From Parapristionchus giblindavisi (Eukaryota > Nematoda > Chromadorea > Rhabditida > Diplogasteridae), in assembly GCA_943737045.1 (NCBI GenBank), contig CALSFV010000067.1, positions 434,001-498,000 on the forward strand: a stretch of DNA of 64,000 nucleotides, given 5' to 3'. Of the stretch, positions 10,870 to 22,610 are shown piece after piece. The position numbers and the translations under genes were made by a program. Position 1 is the first letter of the stretch; every line of letters starts with the position of its first letter. The notes under the pieces were generated by a model that worked only from the letters and a program-made list of their open reading frames with translations, did no database searches and was not told where the DNA came from.

Positions 10870-11039
10870 GTACCATATGTAAATGTGTAATTAGTGAGTT
10901 CACACCGGTAGGACCGTTGTACACTTTCATATGGAAAAAAATGGTGAACGCGCTAAGGGTAGAGACATGTGCATATAGATAGTAAGGCAGTTTCCCGCCT
11001 TGAAATGGGATTCTCGGGGTATCCCCGGGTGCCCACTTT

Positions 11040-11495
11040 AACCACTTGCATTATTACGCAAAATAATCGGCTTGAGGCCTGTCTTTATTGTCCTCTATTG
11101 TCTTTTAGACGGTATACCCCGCGAGCTGTGGCTCTCGATGGGGCGGGAAGACTGTGTGCCCCGTGGGGTGGAAGGGACAGTGTGCCCACGAGATTTGATG
11201 TCCACCCCTCCGGTATTTTTTGCTCGCGGGGCACACCGTTGAGAGGCTAAATCTCGCGGGGTACACCGCGAGGTGCACCACGGTGCACCACGGTGCGTGC
11301 CTCGCGGGGTAGACATCAAATCTCGCGGGGCACACCGTCCCTCCTGCTCCGCGAGGCACGCCGTCGTCCACCTCGCGGGGCTCCCCGTCTAGAGGCTGCA
11401 GCTCGCGAGGTACCCCGTCTAAGTGTTCTACCCCGCGGTGTACCTCGCGGCATACACCACGGGATAGAACGGTGTGCCCCGCGAGTAAATGTATA
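11040..11495. repeat. GC-rich CTCGCGGGG repeat cluster
   Basis: The word CTCGCGGGGxACACCG and its complement recur at irregular spacing through this block, with variants ending GTAGAC, GCTCCCCGT and GTACCCCGTCT. Copies in opposite orientation can pair with each other. GC content is visibly far above the flanks. The ORFs on both strands are repeat-derived and carry no domain. Confidence 0.8.
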
Positions 11496-11505
11496 CTACT
11501 TTTTT

Positions 11506-11592
11506 TAAATGTATACTGGAAAACCGAAAATTTGAATTCGCGCCCGCGAATTCAAATTTCTTGTTTCCATTTTCGGTTTTCCAGTGTACATT
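11506..11592. repeat. inverted repeat, GAATTC-centred
   Basis: TGTATACTGGAAAACCGAAA at the left is mirrored by TTTCGGTTTTCCAGTGTACA at the right, with inner AATTTGAATTCGCG / CGCGAATTCAAATTT. A short foldback directly upstream of a tRNA-like sequence. Confidence 0.8.
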
Positions 11593-11636
11593 TTTGGACC
11601 CTGGAAAGTCGCCGTTTTCCATTTTCCACTATTTTT

Positions 11637-11705
11637 AGTGCGCCATCAGTGGTTAGTAGTCAGCGCTTGTAACAGCGCCACACGGGTTCGATTCCCGTTT
11701 GCAAT
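11637..11705 (+). ncRNA. tRNA-like sequence
   Basis: The T-arm is perfect: ACGGG, loop TTCGATT, CCCGT. An anticodon-like stem GCGCT/AGCGC encloses only six nucleotides (TGTAAC), one short of the normal seven, and the acceptor stem is not convincing. The A-box region is TCAGTGGTTAGTAGTC. A tRNA-derived relic or SINE head next to a foldback repeat, not a normal tRNA gene. Confidence 0.55.
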
Positions 11706-12469
11706 TTTCTATACATTTGTTCTTCAATTTCAAAAACTCGCGCCTTTCCCTGGGCATATCAATGAACTTTAAGTCCGAATTACGGTATTATGGGGCATGC
11801 AAAATTTTAGAGAAAATTGTTTTTGTATACAAGGAGATGTGATCAATAGTTCTGTCTGGCCAGTTTAGTCACGAAAAAACTCGTGGGTCCCCTTCTTTAA
11901 ACAGACAGATAGATGGGAGAAGATGATCAATGCGAATGGAGTATATTTCTAAAATCCATCATGTTTTGTTAAAATGTTGTGATATTTTTTGGAAAGTGAA
12001 AGACATGTGTGATTTATGATTTCACCATAATTTTTTTGGAAAATGAAAAAAAATTAAAAGCTAGCGATCGAAAATTCAATGTGAGTGATTTCAAAGTGAT
12101 TTTTATCATTTCATTTCCTTTTCACAATTAAGTTGATAATTTGATTGTGTGCTCCTAAATTCAAAAATATTTACGACACGAGCTAATATAATAATAGCCA
12201 ATGAACATTACGCATTCCCTCATACATACGTTTTTCAGCACAGGATATAAAGGCATGATGTGACACGAATCAAGCTTCATCTCGTTTTATTGAGATAATA
12301 AAAATCGAAAAATCAGCAAAATTGGAATCAAAAGGGGAAGATCTATCACAAAATATGCGGACGACGCGAGACTGAATCGCACTATCATTTTAATCCAGGC
12401 TGAAAATTGTACTTGAGAAAAAAAAAGAAAAAAAAGAAAATAAACGAAAAAAGTGAAAAAGAAGGGAAC

Positions 12470-12660
12470 GGCAAACAGTCCGGCAAACACAAAAGTCAAG
12501 GGGTACCCTTGACTTTGCCACGGCAAACGTGTTTGTCGACAAAAGAAATGTTCATGGATACGGCAAACACTCTTTGCCGGCAAAAGGGTTTGCCGGTGGC
12601 TTCGGCAAACCCTTTTGCCGTGGCAAATGCTTTCATGGATACGGCCTCTGAACTTTGGTG
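12470..12660. repeat. CGGCAAACG palindromic element, copy 2
   Basis: Repeats CGGCAAAC, GCCGGCAAAAGGG and their complements and ends TTCATGGATACGGCCTCTG, the reverse complement of the junction at 9815. Same family as 9600-10,000, inverted. A purine-rich tract (AAAAAAGAAAAAAAAG type) lies just left at 12,415-12,460. Confidence 0.7.
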
Positions 12661-12721
12661 TCGAAAGTGACAGATTGGACGGACCCCTGGTCGGAAAACT
12701 CTGCAGCAATCTACAACAAGC

Positions 12722-13062
12722 CATGATTTGTCCGAAAAAACCTAAATTTTGAGTAAAAAAAGTGGTTTAGGAATCAACGCACATTTGATGCTAATAGTGA
12801 ATTAGCAAGGTCTGTGCACCCTAGACGCATAGCAAATGGTATTTAGACTTTATCTCAAAAATTTGAGAAATTATGATTGTGTTTTCGCACTTAAATTAAT
12901 TTTTCTAATAGCCTCAGGGCACAAACAGGAAATTTCTACTGTTTTGTGTAATAAGGGCCGGTGACACTCCTAACACCCAAGTATGGACCCCCAGTTCTCA
13001 TTGCTAGCGCAACGTGTCCGGGGGTCGAATATGATCGAGTCTTACAGAACATGTCTCTTAAA
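12722..13062 (-). repeat. dispersed repeat, copy B, plus TTAA-ending tail
   Basis: 12,722-13,012 is the reverse copy of the repeat at 2336. The tail from 13,020 (GGGGTCGAATATGATCGAG through GTCTCTTAA) resembles the right terminus of the large palindrome at 28,585-30,807 (CTCGAGTCTTACCGAG...GTCTCTTAA). The composite therefore looks like a decayed relative or end of that family. Confidence 0.65.
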
Positions 13063-13471
13063 CTTTCCGTTCACTGTCACCCTTTATCAGTTAAAATTTA
13101 TCCGAAAGAATACCTCTCTCTATCACCTTGAATGTCTGGTCAGAGAGAAAAGTTCGGGTTAAGCTAGGCAATCTTTGTACTATATTTGCGAGTGCATGTG
13201 CATTGCGGATGTTTTTTTCATATAGTAAAGTGTTTTTATTATTTTATATTATGTTAAGAATAAGTTGAATATTTCAAAACTGGTAACGATAGTACAACGA
13301 GGCAAAACAAATAGATATTTTTTTCTTGACTTCGAAACAAATTCGAATGTGGACATATTCATATCGATTATCGTATCAAGGTAGTAGCTTCCGTTGCGAC
13401 TGGACTTGGCTTTTCTCTATAAATCGAATTTTTTAGTGTAACAACAATCCATGACCATACTTTAAATTGAC

Positions 13472-16099
13472 TTACGCCCATTTCATTATGGCTGCTCTAA
13501 CATCACTAGTCTCAATAGTATCTCCCCATTCCTTCTCCAGATGTGACCAAACCATTGTGTCGCCGTCGATAACAAATACACCTGAAAATGTTTAAAAAAT
13601 AACCTTGAGTTTCACAACAAGCGGTTGTCGCACACCGACTACAGTATCCAGTACAACCTCCAATCAATAACTGAGTGCACTATAGTAATTCTGGAACTTA
13701 TTTCAAACTCGCTATTACATAGGTGTGTATAAGTTTATGAATTTTGTGTTGTGGTTTATTGCGCTTCCATTTCTCACTCACCATATACCCATCCGACCAA
13801 GTGCTATAGATAACATACATGATATTTTGTGTAATCATGATATTTCCAGCATAGACTGTTATCTAGTGGAGAAATACTGACAAATGATGTAAAAAAACTG
13901 TTTTACGAAAAAAAAATTTTTCTCTTCCTCACTGCCTGGCAAGATACCATTGATATGCATGGAGGTTATTTATCATCGCTAGTTATTGTCGTTTCTAAGA
14001 AAAATTGGACGAAACGCTCAGAAACTGATGTACAAACGTAATATAATACACAGACGCTACATCCGCCTATGGTAAACTGACTTAACTATCGTGCAATTTT
14101 TATCATCTCTCTACAGTAACCAATCTTCAACTATCTTCAATAGTTTACTATATATAACTGTCGTTATCGCTACTGTCTCTGTACCTCCAAGAAGTCTTGG
14201 GTCGCCAACATGAAGGTTTCCAGTGGCTCCCTCCAAACCGGCTTCGAAAAGTTTTGGTATGAGTGCGAGACGTAGAAGATTTCTCCATATCGGCATCCAT
14301 CTCTCATTAGGACCGTAGAAGATGCGCTGAAAACGAAAATTATCATTTATTTAATATTTTAGTTGAATATTTAAAAAAAAATATGATCATAAAAGTTATG
14401 TTGCAAAATTATGATGAGAAGCATTGGTGGAAATATGTTCAGCATGTTTTATTAGCAATAAGTAGACTTTTCAAGAAGTTAACCCCTCATTTTCTAGTTC
14501 TTCCCATAGACAATTCAGATCTCTGTTGTTACATTTGAATGCATTAAGTGATCTCATTTCTGTGTAAAGTATTGTATATTTGCTCTTCCTTTAGCACCTA
14601 TCCATTCTGATCTTTGGTCTTGGTCATCTCAACTATCTGCAATAACCGAATCCTCACAGTTTCATGCAGCCTCATCCACTGCTCATTCCATGCAGCCTTG
14701 TCTACTGCTCATTGCTCACGCTCCATGTGCAATCAAGATATTCTACGAGTGGGACCACTGATGAAGTATGGAGCTCCATTTATTTTTGTTCATATTTATT
14801 TTCATGTGTCGTTGCATGCGTGTGCATGTAGATAAAATAATAATAAAAACAATGATATAGAGTTGTTTACCTCTTTGTCTAGATAGACATCACCATTGAA
14901 GTAGGATTTGAAATCGCTAATCCCCTTAGACTGATGGGTCACTGCGAACAGACGCATTCCTACCTATTGTTAGAGAAGAAATTACAGAAATTTAATTGTG
15001 ATGACAAATTATGAAATGTCGACAAATGATATGTTAACATAATAGTTTGAAAATATCATCATTTCTTGCATAATGATATTTTCAAACTTTTAGCCATGGA
15101 GAAAACTTTCTCGCTGCTAAAAGAATGAAGAGCGTATCGCTGATCCGTATGATGCTTACAATTAGTTGAAAAAGAGAAGAAACGATAATGATCTCCATTA
15201 CATTCTCTCTCGCCCTGTTCCGTTTCAAATTTTTTTAATAAAGAATAAGAAAATTAACATTTAATAATTCTTACGCGGCTCAGGAGGGGTTTGAGTGTTG
15301 AGAGGTTGGCAGCTTCTCGTCTGCAATGTGAAGATCATAATGATATGAAAAGGTCTATCAAAATAGTTAATGCAATTGGAAATTATCCTGGTCGTGGTCG
15401 TCATTCGGTGTTGCAGTTAAGATCGTTCAATCAATTTCAAATTGGTTTTTGTTGATTGATTGACTGAGAAGAATTATGCAGTAACAACGGGGACTAATAT
15501 TTGTGATTTCCGCCATTGGTTGAATGTATAGTTGTATAGTTGTGTTTTGTTGTTTCTTGTATTGCTCCATGGCAGTCACATAAGTAACACATAAATCATT
15601 TGAAAAATAACAATAACAAGTATAAAACAAATTGTTACCTGCAGAAGAGATCACCGGGCCGACGTACAACCATGACAAGAGCGGGCTTCTCGAGAAGCTC
15701 ATCTCCCTTAATGAATCATATATTAATGAATGCATGAATAGTGTGATTACCGAGATAGCATTTGATTCTTTTATTTCATCTTCGTCTTCTACCAATATTA
15801 ACGTCGACTTCCTCAGATATGATGTGGTTGGTATAACGTATTTGTAGGACCAACTATATATTCCATATTTGGTTATACTTTCGAATTTTATTTGATTGTC
15901 GACTATTTTTCAGAATAAAGTTCTGAACGAAAATCCACCAATATCTTTCAAGAAAGAGTGACGTTATCATTATATCCATTGTATTTATTATATAACAAGT
16001 AAAAAAAACACCGCACTCTAAGGGAGTGTTGCTGTAGATGAATAGGAGAAAGCAGAGAAGGAATAATATCGAAGCAATGGCAATGAGTGTCAGAATCAT
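13472..16099 (-). CDS. peroxiredoxin-like 2 family protein (PRXL2/FAM213-like), 200 aa
   Basis: Seven exons: 16017-16099, 15751-15811, 15639-15706, 15275-15320, 14871-14963, 14185-14326, 13472-13581; all phases join and total 603 nt. Residues 1-25 form one hydrophobic segment, a membrane anchor as in animal PRXL2A. The thioredoxin-like fold follows: ELLEKPALVMVVRRPG (50-66), REAANLSTLKPLL, FAVTHQSKGISDFKSYF, FYGPNERWM, GNLHVGD then LLGGVFVIDGD, and a C-terminal EKEWGD. PRXL2 proteins are described as redox regulators of the thioredoxin superfamily. Odd point: the usual Cys-x-x-Cys after RRPG is DLFC (67-70) here, so only the second cysteine remains and CxxC chemistry is not expected. Family assignment is strong; activity is doubtful. 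Confidence 0.88.
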
Positions 16100-17334
16100 C
16101 TATTGAAAAAATGATGTATTGATCACTTATGACAACAATGAATATAACGATAAACACGAATATAACAAATATTTCAACACTTGACAATTACAACAGTTGT
16201 TTTTGCTGCACAGACTGATCGAATTAGAGTAAAATGAATAATTTTGTACATTAGACCATTGATAGTATAACGGAAATATGAGAGACTGTTGAGAAGAAAA
16301 AGTGATATCATCGATGTGGTGAGAAATATTTAATGATAAATAAAAACAGCGAGAAAGAACGATCGAACACAAACGTATTGAATGGTTAAAGAGGTCAAGG
16401 AAAAGGTAAAAGAACAAGTTATTAATGGGTTCCGACTACCTCTTTTCATCGTTTTCTTTGTCTACACATATAATCACCATACTTTGAGCGATTCCTGTTA
16501 TAAACAGAATGTCTTAGAGCGATCGTCAAAACAAGAAGAAGAGTATAACTGAAGGAGCGATTGATTGATCGTGTTTGATTAACATCACTGTATATTACCT
16601 GTTAGACAATCACGCGATGCCTATTATGTTATCAAAGATCTACTTTGTTACTCAGGAATGTTAATTATATAGCACAAAACTTTACCAAGACTTATAATAA
16701 TCAATTGAACAAGGGGAGGGGGCAATGTTTCATTAATGCGGGAAGTTCCAAATTATGAGATGTACATATCTCAATCTTCGATATTTTGAGTTTACGCAGT
16801 GTTCTAGAAGTTCTCTGTAGTGCAAAAACGGGAGAAAACACTGATACCGGTAGAGTGGAGAATACATGTATCACTGTTGATTTCATCGAAATGTATACGT
16901 GGCATTCTATGAGTTTGTCACGGTTGTGAGCGGTTCGTCTCTCGTTCGTCTCTGCTTCTCTCACCAAGATCTACAGCGCACAAGGATCCCATCCTAGAAG
17001 ACCCTTGGCAAGTCAGGTACGCCTTCAATAAAATCTGCATAGGACGAAGTTTGAACGAGATCTTCGTGTTTTGTTTCATTTCTATATTATTATATTTCTG
17101 GATTCTCTCACCACTCACTATTCAAAAAAAATCAACGTGTAGCAGCTCGGATACTGATCAAGTACATAAATTGCTGATCATAAGGAGATGAAAGAAGAAT
17201 AAATAAAGAAAGAAGATCCCCCTTTTATGACACTTCAGATTCAGTGGAAATCTAACAAGGAACCTCTTTTACATTAATCTGGCCATAAGAGATGAGTTAT
17301 AGCTCATTTGAAAGCCCTTCATCTGTAGATTAAG
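16100..17334. other. intergenic, no gene supported
   Basis: AT-rich upstream flank of the PRXL2-like gene; its promoter should lie near 16,100-16,400. A GC-richer patch at 16,920-17,030 has short open frames but no acceptor/donor pair or known motif. Confidence 0.4.
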
Positions 17335-17840
17335 AATATCTACTTAAAAAATGCAACCGAGGTCTGTGCACGGACTTAAAGTTGGAGGAATGTCTAAAAC
17401 GCAATGACGCGTTATCTCTGCGCGCTAGTGGTTGTATAGCTAGCTAGTGATCGTCGTTCTCCGGTTCCAAGTGAATTTACAATTGTGAGTTGCTAGAGTC
17501 GAAGATGATGTACTTGAAGCGGCTGCAGAGAACTTTCTCCATTATTGAAAAAAACTTTTGCAGCAGTTTCCGATTAATGTTTAACATCTTTCGTGCGTCC
17601 AACCTAACCGAAGTTCGTCAGACATACCGCTTACTCATCTTTACCTTTGTGATGTAATTTAATTTATTTTCCTGTGCCGTGTTTTCTTGTAAAACGCATA
17701 AATATTATTATTATTATTATAGCGCGAAAAGATAACGAGGAGAACTTGTGCACCATTGCGCGCATTATTGCGTTTTAGACACTCCTCTAATTTTAAGTCC
17801 GTGCACAGACCTCGGTTGCATTTTTAAAGTAGATAGTCAA
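17335..17840. mobile_element. foldback element with possible tRNA-like segment
   Basis: Arms of about 85 bp are reverse complements: TGCAACCGAGGTCTGTGCAC (left) against GTGCACAGACCTCGGTTGCA (right), extending through ACTTAAAxTTxGAGGA and TCTAAAACGCAAT. The spacer holds GCGCTAGTGGTTGTATAGC and CGGTTCCAAGTG about 30 nt later, which is A/B-box-like but weak. No transposase. Confidence 0.75.
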
Positions 17841-18016
17841 ATCAAGTTGCCAAATCTTGAATAAACCAGACACTCTCAGTGTTGGCCATAAAATATATTA
17901 GGGTGATTTTCTAATAGTATCGTCAATTCAACAAAACGAAAAAAAACTATTGTCAGAACTTACTCCCAGAGACCTGGCTCTTATAGTTAGAACAACCGAA
18001 GGATATTTTGTGATAC

Positions 18017-18172
18017 CTGGAGCAAGCAACTGATACTCCAAGATTCACCATCCATCGCATTCGGTAATTTCTTCACCCCAAGAAACCTCAAGTGATTCCC
18101 CATGCCCTCTCTATAATACAACTCAGAAACCGAGTCGAATATCCGCTTCGAACCTCGACGGTTCTCGGTCCC
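18017..18172 (-). CDS. orphan coding exon, unidentified protein
   Basis: A clean 156-nt exon (52 codons) with acceptor AATTAG and donor GTATCAC. It reads GTENRRGSKRIFDSVSELYY then MGNHLRFLGVKKLPNAMDGE. Codon use and length match the other exons of the window, but I recognise no family. Neighbouring candidates (for instance SQVSG at about 17,950) do not make a full gene. It could be part of a gene whose other exons I missed, or a relic. Confidence 0.4.
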
Positions 18173-19060
18173 CTAATTGGAAGAAATTCATTTGTTACCA
18201 CTCTCTATCTATATCTTTCTTCATTGAAATCTAAAACTGTCAACCATTTCATTTTTTGATTTGTCTGTTATTCGTGTTTGTTTTGTCTATTCTTCCCTGA
18301 CAATGAATAAAAGTAGAAGAGTTTTGCATTATGTTTATTTTGTACTGTGGCTTTGGGATCCAAAAACAGGACCTTTTTTTCTCAACGATTTTTTGTTTAG
18401 TTCGTTTATTTTTTAGGAATATCCTATGCAAATAGGCAATTGGAAAATCAAGAAAATGCACTGAACAATTCAAAATTCGAGCCATAAAATTTCAAAAATA
18501 TTTCTGGATTTTGATCATATTACGGTATTTGAGAAAGTGTCTCTCTCCCTTTAATATCATAAATAGTTAGTGCAGCAAAAGAAACAGGTGGTAATATTTA
18601 CGTGCATTAAAAAGAACCTATCAATAGTACTAGATAGGTACCCGAGTACCTGGGTAGACAAGAACCAAACTCATATAAATGAAAATATTCCGATAATCAA
18701 GAGATATTTCATCATCTTAGATACACCATGTCAATATAACAATAAGAAATCTTCATTAACATATAATAATATTGATATTTCTACAATGTAATGTATTTTT
18801 CATGGTTGGTTCCTAATAATTTTAGCGTCACTTCTATTTTTTTCATTGTTGTGTTAAAACGAAGAAAAAAAACAAAGGTCTATGACCAAGCCGTTCTAAG
18901 ATGATCGAAATATATTTGTCCTTCAGCCTTACTCTGTACACTCAACGTCCTGACACTCGTCTGAAAAGGGGATATTGTAAGTCAACTTCCTGTCAGGAAC
19001 TTCTAAACTATATATACGATCTCGTATGAGATCGGAGAAATCCGAAAACTCAGTATTTAA

Positions 19061-21181
19061 TTATTTATGCATAATAATCACTTTATGGGCTTGAATCGGC
19101 CAGTCATTTCTCAATATAAAAATCGATTTGAATTCCTTATAGATGTGAGGATTCTTGACAGTACTATTGTAAAAAAGCACGACCAGAAGGCTGTAAAAAT
19201 CATGTTAGCAATTCAGGATAATTTCCAAAATGCAGTTTGATAATTCTCAAAAAGGAATGTATTAAATAAGAAACAAATTTCATAATTTTGGTGATAAATT
19301 TTTACCAAGCCATTTCCAGATCGAAGAGGGCGTACGCTAGGGCTCGTGTAATATAGTTCTCCTCTGGTCCGTATCTATTATTGAGGGTGAATTATAAATG
19401 ATTATTATTTTTTGCCTGTATTCTTGAAACATTCAGGTTCAGGTTCATGAGTTTGGTAATTAATCAAGTCATAAACAAAACTCTGTTCGAAAATTTAACC
19501 AAACTTTTAGTTTAGTTAAAAATCATGTTTGAAAAAAAATTTTTTTAATTTTAAAATCAGGCTAACGTTTAATCAAATTTCAGGCATGACCTACTTTTTA
19601 ACCATACTCAAACCTGATTTTGCCTACCTAAGTTTTGTCTTTATGTCAGAGCGAAATCTATTATTTGATTAAATTTCATACTGATCTTGAGCACATAAAT
19701 GCATTTAAATAATGTAAAAACTGAATAATACTGACTCATTATAAGTGAACAAAAATGATGAAGGCGTAATCGATATCGCACAGGGGTAAATGAAATCGAC
19801 AACAAACTGGAAAGGATTAAAATGCGTACTTCAAGAACTTAGTGTATTGAAGTAGCATCTTCATGGCAAAGAACTTTCCATACCTTTACTAACGCTAGGT
19901 TCTCGCGTGTTTGAAATGATTTGGATACGGTATACATTTTAAGATCCATAGTTTCGCCCGATAGAGCAACGAAATTTCGCTTATTTTTCGTGTGAATCGA
20001 CCAAAGCACCTTAAACAATGTCTTTCTTTGTAAGCAAACTAGCATGTTGTTTGGAAACCATACTGCTAGACTTGCTATTAAGATCACCATAAAATATCCG
20101 TAGTTGAGGAAGACGTGGGTGTAGCCTGAAAGTAATTAATTATTTCTAATATATGTAAAAAAATTTTTTAAATGGTGACGAAATGTGTATATTCTCAATA
20201 AAATTCTATCAATGGCTCGACAAGGGATTCAGCTTGCTTTTTGCAAACTGGATGAAATTTTTCATATGCTTAGCCATGTTCAGGTGCTTTTTTTAAAAAC
20301 AATTGATAAGATGACATAACACTGACTCACCTAATAGCCACAAGTATGCATTGATTACAGACAATATAATATCGATTGTAAGAGTGATAATAATGACAAG
20401 AGATGTGGATGATTGACTAGATTCGTACCACTTCCACCAGTGTGTGGCTACGAATCGTTCCGTGACGAAGACAACAACTCTTAAAAAAAACTTAATTTGT
20501 TTAACCGTTTATTTCACACTCGACCAGACAAAGAAAGCGAATGAGTTTGGACAAAATCAGAGTTATGATTCTATTGATATTTATGATCACGATTGTAAAT
20601 CTTACATTGCAACAAAATACCCAAACGTTGCTTCTCGCGTTATCTCCGCTACTGCCAAAACAACATCGTCGTCTGAAATTTCAAGATATTTTCAAATTTC
20701 ATTAACAATAAGAAAATAAATAAACCTCTAACATTGATCTTTTAAATATTTATATGAATATTTTGTTTTACTTGATTCCAAACTTTTATTTTATTATAAA
20801 CTGTACCAACCTGTAAGTATGATTCCATTGAATTGATAGTACATGAGTACAACTCTCGAAAAGATCATAATCATTGCGATTACGGCGTTGAAACAGAGAA
20901 TACATCGAAAATTACGATGAATAACCTTTGTACGCCATACGGCAATCACGTGTAATGGTAGCATCGACAAGATTAATATGAATAGAAGAATCTGTATTTA
21001 AAGTGAAATGAGATATGGTCAACTGTATCTTCTTTTCCGTACTTCGTTTCATAATGCTCTAGAGTAGTGGTACTTCAAAACAATGAATACAACTTACTTC
21101 AGCTGCGTAGATAGGATAGAAGAGGTAGTAGACATCTTGTACTAATGTTACATTAATTCTGACTATATGAGGTCTGGCCAT
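19061..21181 (-). CDS. SRE-type serpentine chemoreceptor, 330 aa (copy 1)
   Basis: Eight exons: 21098-21181, 20811-20991, 20606-20672, 20331-20479, 19884-20125, 19736-19806, 19306-19374, 19061-19190; total 993 nt, all in frame. SRE proteins are nematode seven-transmembrane receptors expressed in chemosensory neurons. Support: hydrophobic segments such as ILLFILILSMLPLHVIAVW followed by RTKVIHRNFR, the ERFVATHWWKWYE motif after the third helix region, and YTVSKSFQTRENLALVK, the SRE-type Y-S-x-x-FQ-x-REN signature, then YGPEENYITRA and a last segment ending KNPHIYKEF. The start MARPHIVRIN is shared with the inverted copy at 22,611. The family is assigned from motifs only; another nematode receptor class of the same superfamily cannot be excluded. 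Confidence 0.87.
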
Positions 21182-22610
21182 TCAGAATTCCGTTTCTCTG
21201 ACTTTCTCAAGCATCTTTGACGAGTAATTATAATATAGGCGTTCGAATAGCTGCAATAATAACAATCAACAGGAGTCATTGATCACATTATGGATAATTG
21301 AAGATTTCAACGCTGTCGGAGAATCTTTTGCGAAGAAAATAAGAGCTACATGGGAGCTATTTCGTCTCATTTCTTTTCAAATACATTAGGTGCAGATTGA
21401 TAGGCAACAGTAGAACAATTCAGAGCCAAGCTGAGAAACTGTGTGATACCAAAAGTGATATCAACATGATGCTGATGCTAAATTGAACACAACAAATTGT
21501 GCATGGAAAACAATTCTTTTGAACAATGCAGACTGAGCAAAAAATAAAGTTGAATGTTCTTACACGAAAAATAGCACATAGTTTCATATTGCTGAAAGAA
21601 TTCATGTTTACGGTAAGCAATCAACGCTGTGTGGCGCGAAGAATTTATTACTTTTGATCACGTGAAATTTTGAAATAAGGAAAGGATAAAAGAAAGTTTA
21701 AAAAATTCTTCATTACAATTTCTGAACAAGTGTAGCATCCGAAAAAAAAAATTGTAAAACACTGTGCATTATTTTCTTCGAAAACTGATCTATCGCATTG
21801 CTATGATTAACAAGCGCGAAAATATTTAATATTATGAACTAATAGTTGCATTTACGTATATCGCTTTCAAGCTATTATATTTATCTTGTATTTCTCTTGA
21901 AATTTGGACAATAAGGGCGTTCTGGGAAATTCTATCGCGCACTGCAGAAAACTTCAACGACGAGTCTAAAGCTTGCTATAGGATTATAGGCTTATATACG
22001 ATACCGTCTTTTCATTAGCTATTCATTAAGCGAAATAGTTGAATTCGGAAAGAACACCTAATTTGGCTCAACAATCATTTATAAAAGAATTGTTGAGTTA
22101 ATTTCATATTTTCAGAGTTTTTTTAGCATATTTGCCAATTTTAAATCCATACAAACTAAATTACCTGAAAAAATACTGACCGTTCATTAAAATCTTTGGT
22201 TGTTTGATCACAAACATCGACTTGTTTACCGTAACAAAATGATGATCGAAAGTTCATCCACAATTAAATCAGCTCGGGAAATTTCTGAAACGTCTGTGAC
22301 GTCTTTAATGATTATTCTCAATCACCACAACATCTGCTGTCCACGTTCTAAACACATTATATACCTCAAAATAGATCTTGACTCTTCTCAGCATTTAAAG
22401 AAAGAGCATAACCAGAAGGAACAATCAAGCTTTCATGATGTACATATTCGTTTAAGAGAAAAAGTTATATGTAACAGGTATACAATGTTCATGTATAACG
22501 TCGCCTTTTGAGTAGCAGACATCGCATAAATATAGCGTTATTTCCTCATATCTCATGAAAATGGTATCTGAGCCTTAATGAGAAATATTAATAAAAAACA
22601 AACGGAGCTG
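21182..22610. promoter_or_regulatory. shared divergent intergenic region of the two SRE genes
   Basis: 1.4 kb between two start codons facing away from each other, so both promoters must lie here. AT-rich, with no coding frame of note. No specific binding site is claimed. Confidence 0.5.

Noticed and set aside
11095..11508. ORFs on both strands in the GC-rich block
   Set aside because: Composed of the repeated word CTCGCGGGG; arginine- and proline-rich products in every frame and no domain.
11637..11705. Functional tRNA gene
   Set aside because: T-arm is perfect, but the anticodon loop has six bases and the acceptor stem does not pair. Kept only as tRNA-like. The same judgement applies to the other tRNA-like segments.
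12407..12670. Lysine-rich 87-aa ORF
   Set aside because: Begins in a poly-purine tract and continues through the hairpin repeat; compositional artefact.
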